Source: Terriglobia bacterium (GTDB lineage Bacteria; Acidobacteriota; Terriglobia; Bryobacterales; UBA6623). Taken from it: a DNA stretch of 64,000 nt. The stretch spans positions 34,094-98,093 of the forward strand of contig VXMF01000039.1 in NCBI GenBank assembly GCA_009841225.1, in the 5' to 3' direction. Made by a program: the position numbers and the translations under genes. Position 1 is the stretch's first letter; every line of letters starts with the position of its first letter. The notes under the pieces were generated by a model. It saw nothing but the letters and a program-made list of their open reading frames with translations, searched no databases and was not told where the DNA came from. This document shows positions 35,240 through 43,948 of this stretch, piece by piece.

Positions 35240-36694
35240 CTATCGCTGCGCGAGTTGCGTTGGCGTCGCGATGGGCTGGGCGGCGATCAGTTCGCCCTCG
35301 CTCAGCCCGGAAGCCACCACGGCTTGCGTATCGCTGATCGAGCCGAGCTGGACTTGGCGCATCTCGAATGCGCTATCGTCTTCGACCCATACCACCGACG
35401 CACCATCGATTTCGGCGATAGCGGCCCGCGGAATGACCAGAACGTCTTCCTGCTTGTCGACGATGACGTCGACGCTTGCGGAGAGATCCGGCTGGATGCG
35501 CTCGTCGGAATCTACGATCTCGACCAAGACTGACACCTTCTTGATCCAGTCACCTCGCGACCCACTCGAGCCGGGAGGGCCACGGCGGCCGCCGCTCGAG
35601 CCGCTGGAAGTCGCCATGGCGCCAACGTTCTTGATGCGGCCTTCGAACTCGGCGTCCGGGTAAGCGTCCAGCCGGACGATGACGGGCGCACCCAACTCAA
35701 TGATCTGGCTGTCGGCCTGGTTCAGTTCTGCGTATACCGCCATGCTGGACAGGTCGACGATCCGCATGAAGTACGCCCCCCCATAGACCTGATCGCCGGG
35801 CGAGGCCTGCTGGAAGCTGCCGCGCGAGAACATGGTCTCGATCACGACCAAGCCGCCGACCGGAGTCCGCAGCCTCATCTTGTCGAAGTCAAACTCGGTC
35901 CGCTCCAGACGCTTCTCGTCCTGCTCGACGGTGATGTCAAGGCTGCGCCGCTCCGCCTCGTCTGCGATCTCCTGCAGGCGCACTTCCTGCTCCAACTGCT
36001 CTGACGAGGCTGTGCCCTCCTCGGCAAGCAGCCGGAAGATCTCGGCTTGGATCGCTGATCGCACCTCGGCTGTCTGGAGGTCAAATTCCGCCTTCTCGGC
36101 CTCTGCCCTGGTGGTGCGGAAATTCTGCCTCAGGGTCTCAGTGGCGATCAGCATCTCGGCCTTGCGCGTGGCGGTTTGGGCCTTGGTCTGGGCCAGCATC
36201 GAGGCGTAGGTGTCCATCTGGTCTTGGGTGCTCTTGGACTCGAACTCGGCCACCACGTCTCCGGCTTGGACCACGGTGCCGGCTTCGGCGAGCGTCTGGA
36301 TCGTCAGCGACGAGCCGCCGCCTCGGTCTCTGCCCCCGCGCATCCGCGGCGCGCGGATCATGGCGAAATTCGTGGCACCGACCGTTCCGCCGATGCGAAT
36401 CGACTTCTCGAAGGTGCTCTTTTCCGCCGCCACGGTGCTCGTCACGGTCGGCTGCGTGGCGGTTGGTTGCGGCGCCTGTCCGCTCACGGCCTGGTAGATG
36501 CCCAAGCCAACCAAGATGCCGCCGACGACCAACAAGGCAATCCCCCATGCCGGAAACTTAGGCGGCTTGCTCTGCGGGTCGGGCACGGGCTCCGGACCAG
36601 GCCCTCGCTGCGCGGCCGGCAGCTCGTCCGGAGCTGATCCCGCCGCGAAGATCGGCCTTGAAATCCAAGAAGGGTAAAAAGCTGATGTCGCCAT
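35240..36694 (-). CDS. RND/MacA-type periplasmic adaptor (HlyD family)
   Basis: 484 residues. A short cytoplasmic tail is followed by a single membrane anchor (about 49-68, AWGIALLVVGGILVGLGIYQ). A split lipoyl-like domain, an alpha-hairpin with heptad-like charge pattern (from about 160 to 265, rich in E, R, Q and A) and beta-barrel/membrane-proximal domains come after. An unusual Gly/Ser/Arg-rich loop (SSGSSGGRRGPPGSSGSRG) lies near residue 375. Adaptors bridge an inner-membrane pump to an outer-membrane channel. No pump or TolC-like gene is adjacent, so its partner is unknown. An 11-bp inverted repeat lies just upstream of its start. Confidence 0.85.
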   Translation of the reverse strand: MATSAFYPSWISRPIFAAGSAPDELPAAQRGPGPEPVPDPQSKPPKFPAWGIALLVVGGILVGLGIYQAVSGQAPQPTATQPTVTSTVAAEKSTFEKSIRIGGTVGATNFAMIRAPRMRGGRDRGGGSSLTIQTLAEAGTVVQAGDVVAEFESKSTQDQMDTYASMLAQTKAQTATRKAEMLIATETLRQNFRTTRAEAEKAEFDLQTAEVRSAIQAEIFRLLAEEGTASSEQLEQEVRLQEIADEAERRSLDITVEQDEKRLERTEFDFDKMRLRTPVGGLVVIETMFSRGSFQQASPGDQVYGGAYFMRIVDLSSMAVYAELNQADSQIIELGAPVIVRLDAYPDAEFEGRIKNVGAMATSSGSSGGRRGPPGSSGSRGDWIKKVSVLVEIVDSDERIQPDLSASVDVIVDKQEDVLVIPRAAIAEIDGASVVWVEDDSAFEMRQVQLGSISDTQAVVASGLSEGELIAAQPIATPTQLAQR

Positions 36695-36710
36695 GGTTCC
36701 GGCCTCGTGG

Positions 36711-36763
36711 TTCGATAACCGTACTCAGTTTATGGCGATTTTCCTAGCCGTGCGGTTATCGAA
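36711..36763. promoter_or_regulatory. 11-bp perfect inverted repeat in the adaptor/peptidase divergent promoter region
   Basis: TTCGATAACCG (36711-36721) and its reverse complement CGGTTATCGAA (36753-36763), separated by 31 bases; arm starts are 42 bases apart, i.e. four helical turns. This fits a two-site operator for a regulator of the divergent genes, or a large hairpin in a leader transcript. Confidence 0.4.
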
Positions 36764-36950
36764 TGGCCGAAAGAAGTTGGCGGGGAGCGGCGAGCGCGAC
36801 CCTAGTTGGCATGGACTTGGGGACCGTGCCTATACAATAGAGAACCGGAATCCGCCTGCTTGCGGGCAGCGCAGCCCCGCCCCAGCCGCGATCGGCTCGC
36901 GGATGAATTTGCTCCAACTAGCCAAGCAGGGACAGGTGCCCGAAGCCGCC

Positions 36951-38837
36951 ATGCAGCTATCTCACATACCCCGATTTCCCCGGATTCGCTGCTTGGGCTC
37001 CCGATCGGGATGCCTAGTCCTCGCCGCCCTCCTGCTGGTCGGCTGGCCCGCTCAAGGCGCCACGGACGAGCAGGCCGTCGAGCGATACATGGGCCATGTC
37101 GAATTCCTGGCATCCCCTGAGATGCGGGGTCGCGGGGCGGGCATGCCGGAGTTGGATGAGGCCGCGGAATACATCGCTCAGGCTCTGAAGGCGCAAGGGG
37201 TCGCGCCGGCTGGCGACGACGGCACGTACCTGCAGCCGTTCGAAGTCACTACGGGGGCCAGCATGGGCGAAGGCAACAGCCTGCGAGTGGAGCGCAAGCG
37301 CGGTGCCAGCGAACTCGAATCGAAGCAGGACTTCATCCCAATCAACTTTTCGGGCAGTGGCAGCGTCGAGGGCGAGGTCGTATTCGTGGGATACGGCGCT
37401 ACCGCCGAGGAGTTTGACTACGACGACTACTTCCATCTCGACGTCGAGGACAAGATTGTCTTGGTGATGCGCTACGAGCCTCGCTTCTTCAGCCAGGAAG
37501 CCTCGTCCGAGCAGGAAGAAGGCAGGTCCGGGAGCAGTCGCCGCATGACACGGCACTCCCACCTGATCGCCAAGGCGATTCAAGCTCGCAAGCGCGGGGC
37601 CAAGGCCGTGCTGCTGGTCAACTCCCGCGGCCGCGGTAGCAGCCGCGATCGTTTGATCCGATTCGGCAGCGTGTCCGGGCCCACTGATGCGGGGATTCCC
37701 ATGGTGCAGATCCGCAGGACAATCGCGGAGCAGTGGCTGCGTGGTTCTGGCCGCTCGCTGCGCCTATTGGAGAGGGACATCGAAGAGTCCAAGCAGCCCC
37801 AATCATTCCCACTTGCCTCCTCCTTGCGCGTGAGCCTTTCGGTGGATGTGGAGCACGAACGCGCGACCGTCAGCAACGTAGCGGGCTACCTGCCGGGCAA
37901 GTCGGAGGAGTACTTGGTCGTTGGGGCGCATTATGACCACTTGGGGCTGGGCGGCGAGGGCTCCTTGGCCCCGAACCGCCGCGCGCCCCATCTCGGGGCC
38001 GATGACAACGCTTCGGGCGTGGCCGCGATCTTGGAGCTGGCTCGCAGCTACGCCCAGGCCGACGAGCGGGAGCGCGGAATCTTGTTCCTCGCGTTCGCGG
38101 GCGAGGAGATCGGCCTGCTGGGCTCAAGCCATTGGGTTGAGAACCCCACCCTGCCCTTGGAGAACGCGGTGGCGATGTTCAACTTCGACATGGTCGGCCG
38201 GATCGAAAACCGCAAGCTCTACGTGGGCGGTGTCGGCACTGCCGAGCCGTTCGAGGCCTTAGTGCAGGCGGCTGCGACCGAGCACGAACTGAGGGTGGAC
38301 AAGTCCAGAAGCGGGTCCAGCTCCAGCGACCACACCTCGTTCGCGGCCAAGAAGATCCCTGTCCTGTTCTTCTTCTCGGGGCTGCACTCTGACTACCACA
38401 AGCCGACTGACACCGCCGACAAGATCGATGGCGCCACGACTGTCGAGATGCTCGCCATGGCACGCCAGATCATTGACGGCGTCGCTGAGCGCCCCGAGCG
38501 GCTTGCGTTCGTGAAGGCGGCACCGGACTCCAGTCACGGCCAGGGCGCGGGGGACGGGGAGCAGCGCGGCTACGGCCCTTGGTTCGGCTCGATCCCGGAC
38601 TTCGGCGAGGTCCCCAATGGCGTGAAGTTCGCGGACGTTCGAGAGGGTTCCCCGGCTGCCAAGGCCGGGCTGCAGGGCGGCGACATCCTCACGCACTGGA
38701 ACGATGCTGCCATTACGAATCTGTATGACTTCACATACGCCTTGCGCGACTCGAAGGTCGGCGATGTCGTCACGGTGCGAGTACTGCGCGGCGAGCAGGA
38801 GGTCACGGCCAAGGTGACCTTGGCCCCGCGACCGTAA
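36951..38837 (+). CDS. Exported M28-family zinc aminopeptidase with PA and PDZ domains
   Basis: 628 residues from ATG 36951; an in-frame ATG at 36903 would add 16. A signal peptide (LVLAALLLVGWPAQGA) is followed by a PA (protease-associated) domain and the M28 catalytic domain. Zinc ligands and base are visible in order: GAHYDHLG, GADDNASGVAA, FAGEEIGLLGS, FNFDMVGR and SDYHKPTDT. A C-terminal PDZ domain (VPNGVKFADVREGSPAAKAGLQGGDIL) ends the chain. It probably trims peptides from the amino end in the periplasm or outside the cell. A TATACAAT box lies at about 36831-36838, upstream of the start. Confidence 0.9.
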   Translation: MQLSHIPRFPRIRCLGSRSGCLVLAALLLVGWPAQGATDEQAVERYMGHVEFLASPEMRGRGAGMPELDEAAEYIAQALKAQGVAPAGDDGTYLQPFEVTTGASMGEGNSLRVERKRGASELESKQDFIPINFSGSGSVEGEVVFVGYGATAEEFDYDDYFHLDVEDKIVLVMRYEPRFFSQEASSEQEEGRSGSSRRMTRHSHLIAKAIQARKRGAKAVLLVNSRGRGSSRDRLIRFGSVSGPTDAGIPMVQIRRTIAEQWLRGSGRSLRLLERDIEESKQPQSFPLASSLRVSLSVDVEHERATVSNVAGYLPGKSEEYLVVGAHYDHLGLGGEGSLAPNRRAPHLGADDNASGVAAILELARSYAQADERERGILFLAFAGEEIGLLGSSHWVENPTLPLENAVAMFNFDMVGRIENRKLYVGGVGTAEPFEALVQAAATEHELRVDKSRSGSSSSDHTSFAAKKIPVLFFFSGLHSDYHKPTDTADKIDGATTVEMLAMARQIIDGVAERPERLAFVKAAPDSSHGQGAGDGEQRGYGPWFGSIPDFGEVPNGVKFADVREGSPAAKAGLQGGDILTHWNDAAITNLYDFTYALRDSKVGDVVTVRVLRGEQEVTAKVTLAPRP

Positions 38838-38869
38838 CCCGGCTGCGAGCGGTCCGGACCGGCGGCGCG

Positions 38870-39652
38870 ATGCGATCCTTCGGCGTTACCGCCAGCCTGC
38901 TGTACCAGCTGACGCGGCGTGATTTCCGGCAGCGCTACGTCGGGTCGGTGCTCGGCTGGCTGTGGGGCGTGATCCACCCGCTGGTCCTGCTGGCCATCTA
39001 CTGGTTCCTGTTTCGGCACGCCTTCGGCGCGCGCCTGCCCGCGGAAGAAGCGACCGACAACTACCCCCTGTTCTTGATGGCGGGGATGCTGCCGTGGCTG
39101 TTCTTCTCGGAGACCCTGGCGCGGTCGGCTCCGGCGCTCATAGAACACTCGGCCTTGGTAAAGAGGAGCGTTTTTCCGTCCGAGGCCGTGCCGGTGAGCA
39201 TCCTCGCATCGACCGGCGCAACGCACTTGCTGTCCGTGCTGGCGCTGCTGGTCGCTGCCGCGCTTTGGGGGCATGCCCCGAGCGCGTCCTTGGCGCTGTT
39301 GGCGCTGTGGCTGCTGCCGCTGGCTCTGTTCAGTCTGGGCCTGGCTTGGTGCGTAGCCGGCCTGCAGGTTTATGTCAAGGACACCTCGCAAGTACTCTCG
39401 GTGGTCTTGATGGCTTGGTTCTGGGCCACTCCCGTCTTCTTGCCCGAAGCCTTTTATCGCGGACGCGTCGATTTCGTGCTGGAGTGGAATCCGTTGCGCT
39501 ACGCCGTGCTCGGATACCGCAGCGCGATCCTCGGAGGAAGCGGTCCCAGCCTCGGCGAGACCGCCTTTCTCGCCGGCTCGGCCGGTGCTGTCTTCGTTCT
39601 CGGAGCGCTGTTCTTCCGGCGTGCCAAGAGAGGGTTTCCAGACGTGATCTAG
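38870..39652 (+). CDS. ABC-2 type polysaccharide export permease (Wzm-like)
   Basis: 260 residues with six membrane spans. Early motifs are YQLTRRDFRQRYVGSVLGWLWGVIHPLVLLAIYWFLF (interfacial helix and first span), then LPWLFFSETLARSAPALIEHSALVKR and, near the end, WNPLRYAVLGYRSAILGG. This is the O-antigen/teichoic-acid/capsule exporter permease family. Its ATPase (39762) and a large glycosyltransferase (41132) follow on the same strand, making an export cassette for a lipid-linked glycan. Confidence 0.9.
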   Translation: MRSFGVTASLLYQLTRRDFRQRYVGSVLGWLWGVIHPLVLLAIYWFLFRHAFGARLPAEEATDNYPLFLMAGMLPWLFFSETLARSAPALIEHSALVKRSVFPSEAVPVSILASTGATHLLSVLALLVAAALWGHAPSASLALLALWLLPLALFSLGLAWCVAGLQVYVKDTSQVLSVVLMAWFWATPVFLPEAFYRGRVDFVLEWNPLRYAVLGYRSAILGGSGPSLGETAFLAGSAGAVFVLGALFFRRAKRGFPDVI

Positions 39653-39761
39653 CCTTGGCGGCATGCATCCAGTGCTGATGCGCGACCGCCGTTCTCGCGG
39701 CGGATTCCAACTGCGCAGATGACGAATTCGGATCTCAGGAGCTTCTCCAGCAGCCGAGGAA

Positions 39762-41123
39762 GTGAGGGATGCGGGCGACCACTTGGACTATGCGGCGTGG
39801 GGCTACCATAGGATTCGCCCCGCGTGGGGCGCTCCACCCTTGGCGAAGGTCGTATTCAGTTCCGTCTCGAAGAGTTACGCAGCCTATGCCCGCCCGGTGG
39901 ATCGCCTGCGGGAACTGGTTCTGCCCGGTCGCCCTAGGTTCGGTGGTGAGTTCTGGGCGCTGCGGGATGTCTCGTTTGAGGCCTCGACCGGCGAAACGCT
40001 CTGCTTGATTGGAGCGAATGGCTCCGGCAAGAGCACCTCGCTGCAGCTGGCCGCGGGCATCTTGCGTCCCACGGCCGGGTCGGTCGAAGTCGAAGGGCGG
40101 GTGGCCGCCTTGCTGGAACTCGGCGCCGGGTTCCATCCAGAGTTCACCGGACGGGAGAACGCCAGGCTGAGCGCGGCCTTGTTCGGCCTGTCCGGGCGGG
40201 AATTCCGCCAGCGGTGCCCTCAGATCGAGGAGTTCGCGGAAATCGGCGACTTCATCGACAAGCCAGTCAAGACCTACTCCAGCGGAATGCTGGTGCGGCT
40301 CGCGTTCGCGGTGGCGATCCATGTGGAGCCCGAGGTGCTGCTGGTGGACGAGGCGCTGGCTGTCGGGGACTACTACTTCCGCCAGCGCTGCATGCGCAAG
40401 GTCCACGAGCTGCGGAGCAAGCAGGTGACGATCCTGTTCGTCTCCCACGCCATGGCAGACGTGCAATCGTTGGGCACGCGAGTGCTCTGGCTCGACCAAG
40501 GCCGGGTAGCCGAGCAAGGCGAGCCTAGCGCCGTGGTACGGAAATATCTGGCCGACATGACCGCGCGAGATCGGCAGGCCCGCGGCCAGCTGCCGGTCCA
40601 GGAGGACGATCCGGAAGCGGTCGAACCGGCCGTCGCCGGGCCTCGGGCAGCGGATGCCATTCCGAACGTGGACGGCCGCTTCGGAACAGGCCGCGCGGAA
40701 GTGACCTCGATCGCCGTCTTTGACAGCCAAGGCCGGCGGCTGCGGGAGCTGATTCCCCGCGAGCGGACCACCGTACGCGTCGCTGTGCGCGCCCGTGAGC
40801 GGATCGCCGCCCCCAATGTGGGCTTCATGATGCGCAACCACTTGGGAATTGACTTCGCGGGCACCAACACCGCCCGCGAGGGCATCGTGCTGGATTCGCT
40901 GGAGCCGGGCGGCACGCTAGCGGTCGACTTTCACATCGACCTGCCCGAGCTTTACCCCGGCTCGTTCGCGTTCGCTCCGGCGATCGCGGACGGGGATCTC
41001 GCCGACTACGAGATCTGCGACTGGATTGACAACGCCTTGACCGTGCCAATGGCCCGTGGCGTCGGCGAGATTTACGGCTACATCCACCTGCCCTGCCGGG
41101 TCGAAGTACGCGGCGACGCTTAG
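39762..41123 (+). CDS. Polysaccharide ABC exporter ATPase with C-terminal substrate-recognition domain (Wzt-like)
   Basis: 453 residues. Walker A is GANGSGKST (84-92). The Wzt-type ELGAGFHPEFTGRENA, the signature YSSGMLVRLAFAVAI, Walker B VLLVDEALAVGD and the switch FVSHAM are all present. Residues from about 300 to the end form the extra beta-sandwich that in Wzt reads the terminal modification of the glycan. ATG 39762 has a strong purine-rich ribosome site (GAGGAAGTGAGGG); a TTG at 39840 would give the more usual short N-terminus. It powers export with the permease encoded 110 bases upstream. Confidence 0.9.
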   Translation: MRDAGDHLDYAAWGYHRIRPAWGAPPLAKVVFSSVSKSYAAYARPVDRLRELVLPGRPRFGGEFWALRDVSFEASTGETLCLIGANGSGKSTSLQLAAGILRPTAGSVEVEGRVAALLELGAGFHPEFTGRENARLSAALFGLSGREFRQRCPQIEEFAEIGDFIDKPVKTYSSGMLVRLAFAVAIHVEPEVLLVDEALAVGDYYFRQRCMRKVHELRSKQVTILFVSHAMADVQSLGTRVLWLDQGRVAEQGEPSAVVRKYLADMTARDRQARGQLPVQEDDPEAVEPAVAGPRAADAIPNVDGRFGTGRAEVTSIAVFDSQGRRLRELIPRERTTVRVAVRARERIAAPNVGFMMRNHLGIDFAGTNTAREGIVLDSLEPGGTLAVDFHIDLPELYPGSFAFAPAIADGDLADYEICDWIDNALTVPMARGVGEIYGYIHLPCRVEVRGDA

Positions 41124-41131
41124 GGGGGCGA

Positions 41132-43501
41132 ATGACTCGAGTCTGGGCCGTCCTCGCAACCGTTGCCACGGTGGTGTTCCTTGTGATGCTCGCCCCGGCG
41201 CTATTGGCCCTGCTGGCCTTGGTGCTGCTCGGTGCCGACGTGGTGGCGCTCATTTCGGGCAAGCGAACGGCGGATCACGGCACGGGAGTCTCCAAGCGCG
41301 GCGTCAGCGTCGTCATCCCCACCTGGAACGGTCGCGAACACTTGGCGCGCAACCTGCCGCACCTACTCGATGCTTTGGGGGAGGTCGCTGAGTACGAGGT
41401 CCTGATCATGGAGAACGCCTCCGAGGATGGGACCACGGAGTATCTGGCGAAGCACTTCCCTAGCGTGCGCGTGGTCGAGATGGGCTCGAATCTTGGCTTC
41501 GGGCGCGCCTGCAACATCGGCTGCAGCCTCGCCCGCTTCGACATCGTGCTCATGCTCAACAACGACATGCGCGTGGAGCCGGGATTCGTGCAGCCTTTGC
41601 TGGACGGCTTCCGCGACCCGCGCGTGTTTTCGGTCACGAGCCAGATCTACTTCGAGTCGACCGCCAAGCGCCGCGAGGAGACTGGCTTGACGATGGGGCG
41701 CTGGCATCGCGGCCGCATCCACCTGCAGCACATGGCAGATCCGCAGGTGGACGAATTGTTCCCGACCTTCTACACGGGGGGCGGCTCGACAGCGTACGAC
41801 CGTCAGAAGCTCTTGGAGCTCGGCGGCTTCGACGAGTTGCTGGCCCCGTTCTACGTGGAAGACGTGGATCTGGCCTACATGGCGTGGAAACGGGGCTGGA
41901 TCAATTTCTACGCACCGGCTAGCGTGCTGCACCACGAACATCGGGGCACCATCGGGAGGCACTTCTCGGCAGAGCACATCCAGCATGTGCTGCAAAAGAA
42001 CCGCCTGTTGTTCGTGTGGAAGAACATGCACGAGTGGGCCCGCCTGGTGGGCCATTTCGGCTGGCTGTACGGAGACATGTGGCTATCGCTGCTGGCGGGC
42101 AAGAGCGAGAGCCGAGCCAGCGCCCGCGCGTTCTTGGCCGCCTTGCGTCAAGGACTGCGTGCGGCGGGTCACCGGGCGGCTGCGCGCAGACTGGCCGAAA
42201 TCTCCGACTCCGAAGCGTTGCTGCGGCCATTGGGCGGGTTCTTCCGCGACCGCTTCCAGCGGCTGGAGAGCAAGCCGGCCAAGGATCTCGACGTGCTCTT
42301 CGTGTCCCCGTATCCGATCGATCCGCCGCTGCACGGCGGCGCGGTCTTCATGAAGCAGACGGTCGAAGGACTAGCCGCGAATTGCCGCGTGCACCTGCTC
42401 TGCCTTCTGGAACGCGAGGCCGACTTTGCGACCCACCGTGAGCTGGCCCGCAAGTGCGCCAGCGCGGAGTTCGTGCTGCACGACCCGCGCCGCCGCCGGG
42501 GCGCGCCGCTGCTGTGGCCGCACTCGGCCCAATCTTTCTGGGACCCCGACGTTCTCTGGAAGATCCAGCGCACTATCTTGCTCCGCCGCATCGATATCGT
42601 CCAGCTCGAATACGCCCAGCTCGCATCCTACGGCGCCCAGTTCCGGCAACTGGTTTCTTGCTTGTTCGAGCATGACCTGCACTTCCAGTCCATCCAGCGG
42701 GGAATACTTGCCGCCGACCTGCCGGGCCTGCCCCGCAGGGCGTACGAGTACCTTCGAGCCCTCCGCTTCGAGCTGACTCGGTTGCGCCACTTCGACGTGG
42801 TCCAGGTTTGCAGCTCCGCGCAGCGCCACGCGTTGCGCGCCCTGCTCGGGGACGAGCCGCCTGTCAAGGACAACCTGCGCACGGCGATTGACGTCTCCGC
42901 GTACCCGCTTCGCCTCGAGGGGCGAGAGGAGCGCACCGTGCTGTTCGTGGGCAACTTCCGGCACCCGCCGAACTTGGAAGCGCTGACGCACTTTCGCAAA
43001 CGCATCGCTCCTTTGGTGCGAGGCAGGGTGGAGGGCACTCGCTTCGTGATTGCTGGTTCCGATGCGCCGGATTGGCTCGCTTCGGTGCTGGAGGCCGACG
43101 GCATGGAGTTCCTCGGTCCGGTGGGCGACATTCGCGACGTGCTGGGACGCTACGCGGTTTTCGCCGCGCCGATACTGAGCGGCTCCGGCGTGCGCGTGAA
43201 GCTGCTGGAGGCGTTCGCGAGCGGCATTCCCGTGGTCGCCACGAGCCTGGCTGCCGAAGGGCTGTGCAAGCCCGGTGCCGCCGAAGCGTGGATCGAAGAC
43301 GAGGACGACGCATTTGCCGAGGCCATCGTCGCGTTGTTGTCGAGCCCCGCGCAGGGCCATACTCTGGCCTCCACAGCACGTGCTTCGGTGGAGCGGAACT
43401 GGGACCGCGCGGCAGCGGTCTCACGCCTTCTGGCTCAGTACAGGGCCGTCCACACGACCAAGCTGCTGACGCGGCCGGCCTATCCGCTGCCGCTGGCCTG
43501 A
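41132..43501 (+). CDS. Two-domain glycosyltransferase (GT2 plus GT4)
   Basis: 789 residues. A hydrophobic N-terminus (two spans, about 5-40) precedes a family-2 domain (VSVVIPTWNGREHL, LIMENASEDGTTEYL, SNLGFGRACNIG, the metal motif NNDMRVEPGF, GGFDELLAPFYVEDVDLAYMAWKRG). From about 380 a second, GT-B (family 4) transferase begins: LDVLFVSPYPIDPPLHGGAVFMKQT, VLFVGNFRHPPNLEAL, FVIAGSDAP, and SGSGVRVKLLEAFASGIPVVATSLAAEGL near the C-terminus. Two linkages of the same glycan may be made by one chain. It starts 8 bases after the exporter ATPase. Confidence 0.9.
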   Translation: MTRVWAVLATVATVVFLVMLAPALLALLALVLLGADVVALISGKRTADHGTGVSKRGVSVVIPTWNGREHLARNLPHLLDALGEVAEYEVLIMENASEDGTTEYLAKHFPSVRVVEMGSNLGFGRACNIGCSLARFDIVLMLNNDMRVEPGFVQPLLDGFRDPRVFSVTSQIYFESTAKRREETGLTMGRWHRGRIHLQHMADPQVDELFPTFYTGGGSTAYDRQKLLELGGFDELLAPFYVEDVDLAYMAWKRGWINFYAPASVLHHEHRGTIGRHFSAEHIQHVLQKNRLLFVWKNMHEWARLVGHFGWLYGDMWLSLLAGKSESRASARAFLAALRQGLRAAGHRAAARRLAEISDSEALLRPLGGFFRDRFQRLESKPAKDLDVLFVSPYPIDPPLHGGAVFMKQTVEGLAANCRVHLLCLLEREADFATHRELARKCASAEFVLHDPRRRRGAPLLWPHSAQSFWDPDVLWKIQRTILLRRIDIVQLEYAQLASYGAQFRQLVSCLFEHDLHFQSIQRGILAADLPGLPRRAYEYLRALRFELTRLRHFDVVQVCSSAQRHALRALLGDEPPVKDNLRTAIDVSAYPLRLEGREERTVLFVGNFRHPPNLEALTHFRKRIAPLVRGRVEGTRFVIAGSDAPDWLASVLEADGMEFLGPVGDIRDVLGRYAVFAAPILSGSGVRVKLLEAFASGIPVVATSLAAEGLCKPGAAEAWIEDEDDAFAEAIVALLSSPAQGHTLASTARASVERNWDRAAAVSRLLAQYRAVHTTKLLTRPAYPLPLA

Positions 43502-43571
43502 GGCGGCCCCAGGGGTTGCGTCACCCGGCGCGGAGTTGCCAGCATAGATTCCGCGCCGCCGGCGCACTACG

Positions 43572-43916
43572 ATGCCTCCAGCCCCCGATCACAACTACTG
43601 CGTCGCGCTTTGCACGTGCCCGCCCGAAAAGGCTGAGGAGATTGCTGGCGAACTCGTCCGTCGTCGGGTCTGCGCGTGCGTGAACGTCGTTTCGGGCTTG
43701 ACCTCTGTCTACGAGTGGAAGGGCGAGATCGAGCGGGATTCCGAATCCCTGCTGGTCATCAAGACCCGAGCTGACCGCTTCGGCGAGTTGGAAGCGGCGG
43801 TCGCGGCCGTGCATCCCTACGAGGTGTTCGAGCTGATTGCGTTGCCCGTCGAGCGAGGCAACGCGGCCTATCTGGGTTGGATCGACAGTGTGCTGGGTGG
43901 CGACTCGAGCGGGTGA
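43572..43916 (+). CDS. cutA: CutA-family divalent-cation tolerance protein
   Basis: 114 residues. CutA is a small trimeric ferredoxin-like protein, linked to copper tolerance in E. coli though its role elsewhere is unclear. Matches are VALCTCPPEKAEEIAGELVRRRVCACVNVV, TSVYEWKGEIERDSESLLVIKT and VHPYEVFELIALPVERGNAAYLGWI. A single-gene unit between the glycan operon and the helicase gene, with which it is convergent. Confidence 0.94.
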   Translation: MPPAPDHNYCVALCTCPPEKAEEIAGELVRRRVCACVNVVSGLTSVYEWKGEIERDSESLLVIKTRADRFGELEAAVAAVHPYEVFELIALPVERGNAAYLGWIDSVLGGDSSG

Positions 43917-43948
43917 TGGATTGGCGCTCTGAGCCGGTCTAGTTCTTG

